This document shows, in pieces, positions 45,753 through 59,300 of a stretch of 64,000 bases of DNA. Position numbers and translations under genes: made by a program. The notes under the pieces are model-generated. The model was not told where the DNA came from. It ran no database searches and worked only from the letters and a program-made list of their open reading frames with translations. How positions within the stretch are numbered: position 1 is the first letter of the stretch; every line of letters begins with the position of its first letter. The stretch comes from Silene latifolia (Eukaryota; Streptophyta; Magnoliopsida; Caryophyllales; Caryophyllaceae). Location: positions 10,184,001 through 10,248,000 of the forward strand of contig NC_133526.1 in assembly GCF_048544455.1 (NCBI RefSeq), in the 5' to 3' direction.

Positions 45753-48700
45753 CCGCAACCGCACCGTAGTGACCGCGTGTGGCGTCTCGCTTCTTGGTAA
45801 TGACTATGGGGGGAAAATGAACACTTTGATGGAAAAACTTGGACGATTCTTCATTAGACATAAACATGCGTCGGGTGCCCACATTGTCTTAGGCACCTCC
45901 GCCGCTATACAAAGTATTTCCCGAGGTTGTCGTGTTCCAATGGCTCATCAAAGGCACACCCCCATGTCCGTCACCCGGTATGTACCCGGCCTCATTTCTT
46001 CAACGACTTTGTAGGGACCTTCCCGCTTAGCCGTTTACCATGAATGTTTCCTTTGTTGGTGGCGGCCGATTTTCTTAGGACTAGATCTCCTACTTTTAGG
46101 TCCCTTTGTGGACTCTTCGGTTGTATGCTCTTCTCATTCGGTTTTGGTATACTTTGCCAAATTGAGGCGTCTTTGTATCTCGGCTTTCTTCGACCAGGTC
46201 TAGGGAGGCTCTTAGACCTTCCTCATTTTCAACCGGTTAAAGGTGGCCGTTCGAATGTCGGACCGTTGCCTCAATCGGCAGATCGCTTCGGATCCGTAGA
46301 CTAAGTGGAATGGACTGCACCCCGTTGCTTCTTTCTCTCGTGGTCCGGAGGGACCACAGACGCCGGTAGTTCATCGGCCCATCTTCCCTTTAGGTCTTCA
46401 ACCGTCTTCTTCAAGCCGTTGAGGATTGTTTTATTGGTCGCCTCCGCCGTCCGTTGCTTTGTGGGTGGCAGACGGAGGAGTACGCAAATTTGATGCCAAG
46501 CTCTTCCAACCAGTTCATTATTGTTTCACTCCAAAACTCTCGGCCGTGGTCAAATACCATAACTTGGGGTAACCCAAAACGAGTTATGACATTTTCCCGT
46601 ATTACCTTTCTTACGGCCGCCGTGGTCTTGGCAGTACCGCTACGACCTTCAACCCATTTGGTGAAGTAGTCAACGACGACGATCAAGTACTTTCTTCCTC
46701 CGGAAGCCGTTGAAATGGCCCTAGTAGGTCCATCCCCCACCGTGCAAAAGGAAGGGGATTGAGTACCGCCGCGAGGTCTCGGGAAGGTGCATGTATCACC
46801 GAGCATGCATTTGACAGTTGTTTCACTTTTTGGTTTTGGCTCGAATCCGCAAGCATGGTGGGCCGTAGTAGCCGGCTCGGAGAGCTTTGTGGGCTAGTGC
46901 TCTTGCCCCCATGTGATGGCCGCAGATGCCTTCGTGAATTTCTGTCAATATTAGCTCCGCGTCGGGCCGGGCCGACACATTTCAGAGTGGCCTTATCACG
47001 GACCTCCTGTACAATTCCCCTTCAAATACCAAGTACCTTGCTACGATCCTTTTTATTTTCTCGCGAGAGACTCGGTCCTCCCAGAACTCATTTGTCAATT
47101 TGTATTTCATTATCGGAGTCATCCACGTCGTCTCGGTCTCTATGTTACCCACCATGCCGACGGCCTCGCAATGCTCTTGGCATTCCCGATGTCCACCAAA
47201 GACGGTTCGGCCGACATTCTTGATGGTCGAATCGGCAAGCTTTGAGAGAGCGTCGGCTCGGTTGTTCTCGCACTGGAATGCATTGTCTCGAAAAGATTTC
47301 AACTTAGAAGTGTCGCCTTTTACCCTTTCCAGGTATCTTACCATCCCGTCGTCTCGAGTCTCGTACTCTCCTCTGATTTGATTAGCCACTAAAAGTGAAT
47401 CCGTCTTTAAAATGATGTGCTCTGCCCCGGCGGCTCTAGCTAGCTCGACTCCGGTTATCACCGCCTCGTATTCAGATTCGTTGTTTGAGGTCGAGAAGGT
47501 AAATTTCAAGGCATACTCAAACTCGTCCCCGTTTGGGCTGATGATAAGGATGCCGACTCCTGATCTGTTCGTCGTGGAGGACCCGTCGGTGTACACTTCC
47601 CATACCCCGGAGTTTTGCTCTTCTTGATATGTGCACTCGGCTAGGAAATCTGCAAGTGCTTGTCCCTTTATCGAGGGCCTCGGCTTGTATTGAATGCCGA
47701 AGCCGGATAGCTCTACTACCCATTTGATGAGCCTGCCGGATTGCTCAAATTTTTCCAGTGCTTTCTCCAATGGCTGGTCGGTTAAGACCGTCACGGGATG
47801 TGCGTCGAAGTAGGGTTTCAGTTTCCTTGCGGCGACGACGACAGCAAAGGCTGCTTTCTCAATCAGCGGGTAATTTCTCTCGGCGGGTAACAACGTATGG
47901 CTGACAAAGTAGATTGGGTGCTGCTACTTGTCTTCTTCTTCTCGACGATCACGACCGACCGTGGCGAGGTAATCGCTATGTACGATATAGCGTCTCCCCA
48001 AAGACCTCGACGGTTGGGAGAGTCTCGAAGATGAGCTTTCGCTTGCTTGAAAGTCGTGCTCGCTCCTCCCCAGCCAAGTCTCTGTTCCCCTTCAACACCT
48101 TGAAGAATGGGGTGCTCTTGTCGGCTGACCGAGAGATGAAACGGGCTAGAGCCGCCATCCTTCCGGTCAGCATCATAACCTCTTTTCGATTCCTTGGCTC
48201 CGGCAGGTCTAGGATTGCTCGGACTTTGTCCGGATTGGCATCAATTCCCCGGCGCCGACAAGTACGCCGAGGAACTTACCTGCCCGGACACCGAAGTTGC
48301 ATTTCATTGGGTTGAGCTTCATCTTGTATTTCCTTAGTGAACAAAATGTCTCGTGTAAATCGGCTAAGTGCTCGCTGTCAGACTTGCTTTTCACAATAGC
48401 ATCGTCGACGTAAGCCTCAATGTTTCGCCCTTTTTTATTTTGGAACACTTTGTCCACCAGTTTTGTGTAAGTTGCACCGGCGTTCTTCAAACCAAACGGC
48501 ATCATTTTGTACATGTATGTGCCGTTAGCAGTGATGAATGCGCATTTAGGCATGTCTTCCTCGGCCATGAACTCCCGATGATACCGAGAAGGCGTCCAAA
48601 GAGGCTCAAGATAGTGTAGCCTGCCGTCGCGTCGATTAAACTATCTATTCGAGGCAAGGGATAGCAATATTTGGGGCATGCTTTATTAAGATTGGTAAAA

Positions 48701-51458
48701 TCCACGCACATCCTCCATGCCCCCGATGATTTCCTCACCATTACAACATTAGCTAACCACTCAGGATAGGTACAAGGCATGATAAAGCCCGCCGCTAGTA
48801 ATTTATCTACCTCGGCTTTGATGGCCTCATCCTTCTCGGCTGAGGAGTTCCTCATCCTTTGCTTGACATGGCGAGCGGTGGGGAGTACGTTTAGCTTGTG
48901 AACAATTACCTCCCGGCTCACGCCCGGCATCTCGGCCGCCGAGTAGGCGAAGACGTCTTTGTTCTTCCTCGGCAGATCTAGGAGGGCGGCTCAATTTTGG
49001 CTCCAGTTAACACCGATAGTTACGGTGCGGCCTGGGTCAATCTCCACCTCTTCGGTCTCCGCTCCTTCGACCATGCCGACGGTGGTATTCATGCGTTCGC
49101 CCTCCCGTTGCAAGAAGATGGGCTCTTCCCCTTCTCGACTTCTTCGCCACTTTGAAGGATTGCATGTTGCACCCTCCGCGGACACTTGGACATTGACCAC
49201 TTCGTCCTTTTCGTTCTTTGAGACGAGCTTATGCGCTTCCCCCTGGTCCGAGACATACATCAATGTCGAGCCCGGATGGACATTACTCGCACGGCCTCGC
49301 TCGGGTGACTCGGCCTATGAGAACGTTGTAGGCGGACGAGCCGTCAATGACCACGAACTCGACATAACATTCTTGGCCGCACTTCCTCGCCGAACCTCAC
49401 CGGCACTGATTGACCCAAGGGGTACCAGGCCGGCCCCGTAAAAGCCGTACAACGGGTTGGTGCGTGGGCTCAAGTCTTCAACCTTCGACCGAGGTTGAGA
49501 AAGCATTCGCAGTACATAATGTTTGTGTAGGCGCCCGTGTCAATCGTGCACCTCTTCACTAGGTGGTTGGCTATGTCCAAGTGGACTACGAGTGGGTCGC
49601 CGTGAGGGGCGATGACTCCTCGTAGTCCTTCTTCCCAATAGTTATATCGGGATGTTGGAAGCGGAGTCGCCGTGTTGGGCACAAAGTCGATGGCCCGATA
49701 CGGCTCGTTCAGTGTCGTTTGTGCCCATGAGCGGACCCACCGTTCTCGTTGCCCCCGATAACAACATGGATCCCTTCTATCCGTTCAAAGACGGATTTCT
49801 TGTTTGAACCGCCGGCGCCTCTTTTGGCCTTTGGCAACATATTTTCCGAGGCTCCCCTTTCGGATCGCCTCTTCGATGGCGTTCTTCGATGCCGGTTGTC
49901 GATTAAGTGACCGGTGTGGCCGTGGTACTCACAAAGATCGGCTCGTGTCACCGTCACTTCTCGGCCTGGGGGCCTTTCCCACTTCGACCCTTGTTTTTGC
50001 TCGGGCGAAGACTTCGGCGGCCGATACGACCAGGGGGTGATCATTGTACCGCTTTTGGTTGTGCGGTCCCGAACTTCCCCGCGCCCGCCGAGTTCGGTTT
50101 CCTGGCAGACTTGTCAGAACGTGACCTATTATTGTCACGTCGTCTTTCATCCGGTTGTCCTCCCGGTGGCTCTTCTTCTCTCGAGTGCCCAGGCTCGCCG
50201 TGGCCTACCCAGTCCCGTGATAGTCTTCCACCTTGATGGCCTGGTCGGCCATCTTCCCGGCGGACTCGTGTTCAGCCGCCGCACTTGATGAGCTCATTTT
50301 TAGGTCCCCTCGCGGAGGCCTTTCATCGCCGCGAAGGCCGCCGATTCATTGCTCACTCACGAATCTGCCAACCTTGGCGTCCGAACCTCTTCACATAACT
50401 TCGGAGAGACTCGCCTCCTCTCATGTCGATAGTCGGGAGGTCCGATGTCTCAACGGCCTTCCTCTTGTTGCAAGAATATTGGGCTAAAAACGTGTCCCTT
50501 AGGTCGGCGTAAATAAAGATACCGACCCATCGGGTAGCCCCTTGTACCAACTTTGTGCCATCCCATGCAGTGTCGTTGGGAAGACTCGGCACCAAACCTC
50601 ATCAAGTTGCTCCCAAACCGACATGTAAGACTCGAAAGCCTCGGTGTGGTCGGTCGGGTCGCCTTCTCCTTTGTATGCTATGGGTGGCAACTTCACTTAG
50701 TCGGACCGGGTATCTAGGACGTGGCGCCGAGGGGTCTGTCGACCACGTGTCGAACGACACGCGGCGATCGGCTCCTCACATCCCTAGTCCGGCTCCTCTC
50801 CCCGTGGCGGGAAGGGCTTCTTCTCCGACTCGGTGAGTCGGGCTTCTTCTCCGACTCGGTGAGTCGGACTCCTTCTCCGACTCGGTGAGTCGGACTCCTT
50901 TCCGACTCGGCGAGTCGGACTTCTTTCACTCCTCCGGGGAATGCCTCGTCGGTTCTGCGGCGACGCCGTCCTCCGCGAGTGCGGGAAGGACTCGGTCTAC
51001 CACTAGCACTCGGGCTCCCCCTGCGTCTTGACCGGGCCGCCTTCCTCCAAAGGTTCGTTCAAGTCTCTTGGGGTCACATTTTGGGCCCCGGTCTCTGGAC
51101 GGGTTCCGCCGCTCTTGTCGGTGTGACAGTGTGAGCCGCGTACTACCAATTAAGTCCAGGAGTAGCTTCGTTTGCGCATCAACCACATGTCCCATGATGG
51201 TGACCTGGTTGGCGGCGTGGCGTATCCGTATTATTGGCATCCCGTACTCCGGTTGAATTACCCGGCTAGGTGGAGGGTCGCGCAACCCGCAATTGTGGAC
51301 GGTATCATCTTGGTAGAATTCGGTTTCGTCAATCGAAATACCTCTTGTTGTTTCGACATCTTCTTAGCTTTTTGGGTAGGTTTTAACATTGTGTTTTTTT
51401 TTCTGTTTGGGAATGAATGTGACTAGCTTCTAGTATCTTTTCCCACGACGGCGCCAAT

Positions 51459-52025
51459 TGTTCCTGGTGTAATTCCGGAGCGCTTATTTGTTACCACCCG
51501 TGCTTGTAGAATGACGTCTTTGATTGAATCCTCCTTTCGGTCTCCCGAAACAAAGTGAACAAACCGAGGGCTCGGCTTTGGACCGAGCGAACTCACTCCG
51601 ACGCTCAAGTCGGAAACTTAGAGAGATAAGTTGTTGTTACTTGGCGAAGTATATTTTGTAGAGAGATAAGGAAGATATTACCAGATGAATAGTGATTCTT
51701 AGGTTAAATTGTGGATCTCCTCCTCAATGAGAGTTGAGGAGTATTTATAGACTTTCACCTTTTGTCACGTAGTGGCCAAGTGGCTAGCGGTGGAAAGACG
51801 ATCTAGCCCTCGTACGAGGGACCCATGGCAGGCCGGCGAGCCCTGTTGACTCGCCGCCGAGGGGTCTTGGATATGAGTTCGCGGATGTGTGCCCCGGCCG
51901 GGACCCAAGTGACAGGCCGACGGGCTGCGTCGGTTAGGTTGTCTAAGTCGTTGACTTGCTTGTGGATATCTTTGACCTTGCTCAATATGTTGACCCGGTC
52001 AGAGGGTGCAGAATATGCCCCATCA
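51459..52025 (-). repeat. Right LTR (5' LTR in element sense) of the Retand-like element
   Basis: A 567-bp repeat bounded by TGTTCC and CATCA on the plus strand, adjoining GGCGCCAA at 51450-51457, which is the primer-binding site read on the minus strand. Confidence 0.85.
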
Positions 52026-53384
52026 ATTTCTATTTGGTCCAATTTGTTCCATTTGGTCTGGACTGGTTCACATGTTTTTCTGGTTCAGACCGGACCGGAT
52101 GAATATTAATATGGTCTAGTTTGCGATGCACCTTTTAACCCTTAATTGGTCTTCGGTTCACAGAGTTTTGGTTCGGTCCGGTCCCGGACCAATGAAAACC
52201 CCTAGTTGTTATGGTGCTTTAGTTTATATTTCAGTTCAGACAATTTCAGTCCAAAAGAACATAGCCTTAGTTCAAGTAGTAAAAGTTCTCTTACTCCAAC
52301 ATAGAAATGCAAATTTGACTAAGGCCACGTCCCGAACAACGCGTCCTTCTGTGATTCATCATGGACTTCCCATTATCGATCCAATAAGACGTATGAATAT
52401 GGACAAGGGAAAAATATCACTATCCAGCTATAATGTTTTGAAGCATTGTACAATCTGCTACCATTTGTAATTAGAATTACTGTAATACCCGCTTCAATCG
52501 AAATTTTCAAATGAATTAAATAAGGAATGGCATAATCGAGTAGCGTAGCAGTTGTGTGAGGTATATGAATTGTGAAATAGAATTAAAAAAAAGGAGAAAA
52601 ATTAAGAGAGCAAGTAATTGAAATTAGAATTCGAAACTAACTACTTAGAAACGGAGTCAAGAAGTAATGAAACAAGATAAGTTAATGGTGTCGGAACTTG
52701 AGACAATGGAGTCGGGGTTTGGTGGTTAATGTGTCGGAGGTCCTAATACATATAGTGAGTGATTGTCGAAGGGAGGAGCAGTTGCAAGATCGGTTGGGCG
52801 TTGGTGGCTGGCCAACCGGCTGGCGACTAGGGGTGATGTTATGCCCTAATAATTTAAATCAGTTAAAATCAATTTGAGGTTTTCTAATTTAACCTTTATA
52901 GGTTCGAATTTTAGTATTATTAGGGTAGTACTCTATTACCAGTTCTACAAACAAAAGAGAAATTAACGGAATCAAAACTATTACACAAAAATAAAATAAC
53001 GTCAAAACTATCAGATCAAAGAGGCGTATTTTGTACAATCTTTTACTGAATGTCAGTCAGTGGAATCCAGATTACAATTTCAGATGGAGTAAACCGAGGC
53101 CACATCCAAAAGGAAAACACAATTGTTACTCCTTTGAACAACTAGATACACAATCACATCTATCCATGAAATGTTAACCCAAAGATGAAAGATCAATCCT
53201 CGTACCGTAAGTCATAATATCGATAGATGAAAGGCTTGTTTCTCTTCCAATGCCGAAACACAACATGAGCTTCTGTTCATTTCCTCCCTCTAGTATTAAG
53301 ATACTGCAACCGAAGAATAAAATCATTCATCATAGATGAAAGGCTTCTAGCAGAAACACAAGAACCTCCTCATCTATAAATCAT
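52026..53384. other. Intergenic stretch between the Retand-like element and the DUF639 3' end
   Basis: No gene was recognised. The GGACC-rich part at 52035-52200 may be the second half of an older repeat split by the retroelement. The rest is AT-rich and includes the 3' untranslated region of the DUF639 gene on the right (roughly 53000-53384). Confidence 0.4.
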
Positions 53385-56300
53385 TCACTTCTTTTTCTTA
53401 CTCTCCTCGTGCTTAATGAGCTGAACTGGAGCAGCTGGAATCCGGAACCACCATTCCCGGACACGCCTCAACCATCTGTAACTGCTTTCTCTTCTCAAAG
53501 GCATTTCTCTTGTGTAAGACTCCATGAAAAGAGACAGGATTATATATTTCAGGGGCACTAGTATGAAGAATCCAGCTATCAAAAGCAACAAGAGGGCAAC
53601 GCTGTATGTGGCCTGCAACACAGCCGCGGTAGGGGGTAAAGATATGAAAAATCAACAAACATCAAAAGTGAGAAGCTTACTAACTGTACATCAGGGGGAA
53701 GAAGAGCTCAGAAACTAATACTGTATTGCCTCTTAGCTATCAGAGATCTTTAGCTACCTTAATTTACAGCTTACTATCTAACATCAGTAAAATTTCCCAG
53801 ACTTCCATTTATGGTGAGATAAACAGGGTAGATAATGTAATTTTAACCGTGTTGTTTCACACAGAGATTGTATTCAAATTATCTATAATCGTAAATGGCA
53901 TCAAGCTGGTCTGCTAGTACTTCACAACAACAATTTTGTGAGGCAGTTTTATTGCATCAAACTACAAAGTCAACGAGTAGTGTACGTTTGGCTTGATTGG
54001 AAATGAAAATGGAAATAGCTGTCTGACGAATATCCACAAAAAAATATTAACATTTTAGGATACACAAATTGCAGCACTACCTGGGGAACCACCGCAAATA
54101 AAAGGGCTCGTATCTTCAGAAGAACAATATTAACGGCCTGGACCAATGCTTCAACCTGAGAGATTGCCTCTTGTAAAGTAATCAGCTGTTCCACAGCGTT
54201 TCGATTTGGAGGGGCTGTGATTCTGAAGGCATCTACAAGCTTCCCTTTGTTGACAACTCGGTGCCAAAGCATAAACGCTGCAGTGCAAACAAGAATGGAT
54301 GGGAGGACAAAAGTGATCCATCCACTGAAATTGAAAGAGAAACCCAGGTCAAAAATCTGGGCAGAAAGCATAAGCAATATGGTTGATACCGATTTCCCAA
54401 AAACTAGGTCTATCATTCTATGGTCATTAATGGCCTAAGTACAGTTGTTGAATTGCCAATCAGAAGTGCAACGTGAATTCTTTTAGCAAGAGACGGTAGG
54501 CTGAGACACTATGGGTCCTAAAGGAAGATCAGTTAATTGTACTTTAAATCTCACTTTTTCAAAGTAGTATCTTGATATTTCAAATCTAACATGTGCGTGC
54601 CGTAACGTTACTATAGAATTTAACCATTTGTATTCTAATTACTCCCAGCATTTATCTGTGAGTGAGCAACTATACAACTCATGAACTAGGCTTTCCAAGC
54701 CATAAAAATGCCTTCATAAGGGAAAATTCTTTAAACATAAATTTCAACTTAAATTAAGACCAGGTTTTAACAACTCTCTCACTGAAAAGAGCATATCCCA
54801 GAATTTAACAAAAAAATGTACATATTGTTCTATCTGTTGTTCTAGCGCGGTTTCCAACCCAGCCTCCAGCAAAAAGGTAATAAAAACTTAGTTAAGACTT
54901 ACTTAAGACGATTAAGTTTCATCTTACACAAGAGAGAGAATAACTTATTGAACTGCTCCGCTCTTGTTAACTGACCATTTTATGCAGTCAGAACTATATG
55001 ACTTGAAACTTTGTGATTGCAACCAGACACAAACAGAACTCAGACAGAAGAAACAAGACACGGGGCCAGACGTTCAGATCCAAACCCACAACCAGACTTA
55101 TCCCGACAAAAACATCCACACCCACAATCAGATACAGTAAGGGGGAATCAGAGTGCTCAGTGACAGGAAAACTAGAGTTCTGAGTGACTGAGATCAGTGG
55201 TAGGCTGATTTTGGTGATATAAACTCGTGAAGGGCTAAATTTGGACTCAGTAATTACATTAGTTAATTACTGTTAGGTATATTGAGTGGCAGGTTAGATT
55301 AATTCGAGAGTAAAAAAAGGGCATCACTGTAATTTTAATACAGAAATCAGGAAAAGTTGTTATTTTGCATGGTAAAACCTTCTCTGGTATGGATGGAAAG
55401 TTTAATGAGAGATGTCCGGGAAAGGAAACACAGTTTAATCAGAGATAGGCGTAGTAGTGAGATTACACGGAAAAGTTGTTGACTTGTTGTTGGCCAACCG
55501 TACGTCTAGACACGCCCATGATCATATGAAACAAAGATTCATGGGCCAGTGGGCAATGTATGCAGTTAGCTGAACTATTAAAAGTGAAGTGTCCTACAAA
55601 ATGCCACCAAAATCAAAATATCAGGGCATGACAAAGTTACCTCACAAATATGTAGCACATCAGCACCATATAAACAGTTGATTTAAAAGGCTCCTCCCAG
55701 GAAGCCAAGACTTTTAAACGGCTAGCAAGTAGAATCAGTGGGAAAAGCAGCTCCTACAAGAAAGGATCATGCTATGAGTTTTTGGGATCATTAGAAGGGG
55801 AATAAAAAGGAAATGACAAAAGCAAGCCATCACGAAAGCAAATTAATTTGAAATTTTGATGACTTGTAAATGTACTATCAATTGAGATAAAGGAACAAAA
55901 TGGAAACATACATCCAGTAAGTACATAAAACACATTAAAGGGGGAAGAAGAAACATACAATGGTATACAATGTTGCATTCATTTTCCCTTTATTATTGAC
56001 AACAGGCACAAAATATGTCTTTTTTTTTTTTAGACAAACGGCACACAATATGTCTTACGGTTGACCTCCCAGATTGGGAATGGCTACCCACATCAAGGGA
56101 ACATTTCCTGACTAAGAAGTCCGATGAAATCAGAGTTCCGCACTTTGAGGAGACAAAGATGATCTAAATATGCACAGGCTTTACCTTCCACCGATTGAGA
56201 GGAGCACAATGGCCATTTAGATGTCAATATGATTTCTAATTATGACGGCAATTACCAAAATAATTTCAATTAGCTCTTATGAAATTGAAACACATGTTAT

Positions 56301-59300
56301 ACATAAGCAGGCTTGTCATACACACACACACACAAAAAAAAAAAAAAAAACGTATACACGCGCAGAGAGATGAACAGAAATATTACTCTCATGATAACAA
56401 AATTTGCGTCTATTCCATCAACTTTAACTTGGTTAACAGTCAGCTGTGCTGCTTCAGCCTTTCCTGTATCCATTTTCAATTGTTTCACTGCTGCTTCTAA
56501 TTGATTTGTTTCACCCACACAAACATATCCTCTAAGATATGTAGCTTTTGCATCAAATTCTACATCTTTGTCCAGGGTTAGTCCCAATACGCTTAATGTT
56601 ACGAGCGAGACTGGACATTCCACAAGCTTCTTCTCAGTAAATGAACTACCAGATATATCCGCTTGTGCAGAGCATGCTCCGATACGTAATAAGCAGCTTG
56701 CCAGAGTTTCTAAAATGGCGTCTCCTCCAGGAAGATTCTCAGCAAGGTTAAAAACAAGCAATGATTTATAGTGCGATGAAAAGAAGTGAAAAGCCTCTCT
56801 AACTGCGCGACACCGAAAGATCCCCAGAATAGCCCTTGCAATTGCTTCAGATTCTTGAATTCCTTTGAGACTATATTTTCTTGTGAATTTGTGAGCACGT
56901 AATATCTCCAAAGTGATATCCAACCAGTAGTCTCTACGCGAGCTTCCTTTGAATTCTGGAAACTCCAAAAATACAGGCTCCACGCTGTAATTAAAAGAAC
57001 TTTTAACTTCTACCAGGTAAAAAATTCCACACAAAAAATTCACACACACAAAAACAATCAAATGACAGGCTTTGTATCACTGATATGCTTTTGTGAAAGT
57101 TTTGTTTGAACCACAAAGAGGTATAACTTTTAGCAAGATAATATTATATCATAATAAAAAAAGAATGACAACTCAAGGTTGATTGACAAGCAGACACGAG
57201 AGTGCTCCATGAGGCAAGTGGGTGTGTCAGATGACACCCAACATCGCTCATATGGTTATGCCAAGATCACCGCTGGCCACGAAAAGCGGTATTGAGAAGG
57301 GCAATACTTAGTGTTGCTGTGCCATGGCCTAAGTGATCGAGTAAAATATATTTGGTAGAATCCTAGGTATGTGTCTTAGTACGAACCATGGAGCATCCTA
57401 GTGGACACTTGCGTCAAAAAAAGTAAGCCTAGTCGCCTAGATGGCTCGATTCTAAGAGGTATTGCTACTTTGAACAACCAACTTCATGCAACAATTATGC
57501 ACTAATTATGTCACATAACAAAAGTATGTCCTTGAAACGGAGTATCCCTATGTATGGCATATCTGTAAGGCAAAAGCTTTGGTGAACACCCTACGTCCCT
57601 GCGGCCTACCCTTTGGCCTTTGAACAAAGGTGAGCTCTTAGCATCTTAGTCATGGAGACAAGCCCCATGGTGAGCGTCTAAATCAACTTGGACCATGGTG
57701 ATTCCAGCTGCCAAGGCAAATGTTCATGGAAGAATGTTGTCAATAGTATGCACTATGCAACAATAATGACTAGCCATTGCATGTGGAGTGGTATGGTTCA
57801 TTAACACACTCTGTTGTCCACATGTTCATGGCTAATGATCGCAACCAATGGTTAATGGTTGCGACCCTAGTCAAATGGCAAGACATTATTTGGATTGGAT
57901 TCATACAGAACCTAGCACAAGATCAAGCTCTGCTGAAGACCTAATTGGTTGGGCAAATGGACAGATGACAAAAGGTTTGATTAATAAAACGGAATACAAA
58001 GGTATGATCGCATTGGCTCTAGCTCGTCTAGCGGAACCTTTTCATGTCCTATACATACATCGCACTACCAACTTCAGGAAAACTGAGAGCAAGAAAAAAG
58101 CAGCACAAGCTAAGTTCTACATATAAGGTAGTAACAGTAAGTAGGTTTCACTAATTTCAGAATTATATAGCATTTTGATATGACTGCAATACATACAGTG
58201 TTGATCGGTACATCACAGCCTTGTCGAACAGTCGAGCACCAAGCGGCCCAGTCAATTCCGGCTTTATAACCTGTTTCAAACCCCTTGAGAGATCATATCT
58301 TGCAGGCTTTTCATATTGACCTACTCCCAACGACTCAAAACACAAAGCTTTATTGCTTAGGGTCAACCTACCTGTAAATACAAACCAAGTCAGAGTAAAG
58401 ACGATAAAAAATAAAATACAAGCAATACTCTTAGGAGTCATCAATGAAATCAGCAAGAATTAAGACAACAAAGCTCAGTAGCTTCAGAACTCTAAAATAG
58501 TTCAGGCACAAATGGCTTTTCGCCATGGTTCCTGACCAAAAGAGAGAAAATACAGGTTAAATAGTCTTCACCCTTTACTTTGCCAATACAGATTGCTAGA
58601 CCATTGTACAAGTGATAGGAAGGACTTCTATTATACATGCATACCTTAAAGAAAGAAATTGGGGGAAAAAAATAGACACGGTAAAGTACATTACCACATC
58701 CCAATCCATCTCATGCTAACACATACATAAGGAGATATACAAGCGCCCCTAACCCACATGAGCTGGCACAAATGAAAATGCATACACAAAAGATATCATG
58801 CACATGCACAACTACAAGCCCTGCAGCAACAATGACCAAACACAAGCTTAGATGGTCAAATATGGTTCCTTGATTCTTACCCAGTAAAAATTCATGACTA
58901 AATTAAGCATGTCATTTTCAGCTAAGGGGTCTTATTTTCGAAAAAAAGATCTAGATTATCACCACAAAAACCCTTGAAATGGGATTAGATCAGAAGACAT
59001 CTCAACAATTGCTATATGATAGAGAGAGCTAAGTGATGTCAGCATTCCCAAAGAACTTTATTGTCGAGTTAGCATTAGCCAAATGCTTTCCCTTGACTTT
59101 GGTGTCAACTAGGATTGAATATCTTCATTCACACAACAAGGCTGATGGCACCTGCCACAAAAATCCTCTAAGCCTCACCATGCTAGTAAAAAAAGCGAAT
59201 AAAAGCTTCATCTCACGTTATATAGAGATAGCCGTTTCTCTGTCTATTTAAATGGTAAAAAGTTACTCCCTCCAATACTCAGGAAATGCCTCATATTCTG

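Larger units (their letters stand above)
32678..52025 (-). mobile_element. Retand/Tat-lineage Ty3/gypsy LTR retrotransposon, broken fossil with nested inserts
   Basis: The element reads on the minus strand. The right LTR is 51459-52025 and the left LTR 32678-33946 (enlarged by a MITE). Just inside the right LTR is a primer-binding-site-like TTGGCGCCGTCGTGGG (minus), and next to the left LTR a purine tract TTTGGGGGCAAAT (minus). Fossil parts in minus order: gag-like (about 50350-51290), protease-like with DTGA (about 49470-49690), reverse transcriptase (about 48200-48930), double RNase H (about 46980-47900; the second is YTDGSS-type), integrase core (about 46410-46810), an 82-85-bp tandem array, then a plus-strand antisense block (about 34600-37115). 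Two RNase H domains, an antisense ORF block and a tandem array beyond pol are features of the Tat clade, especially Retand. It is broken, with several breaks across the coding parts. The LTRs are still very similar, so it is fairly young. No matching 5-bp TSD was found. Confidence 0.85.

Noticed and set aside
46759-47223. 154-codon plus-strand ORF and other plus-strand frames over pol
   Set aside because: They are shadows of the minus-strand RNase H/integrase region of the Retand-like fossil.
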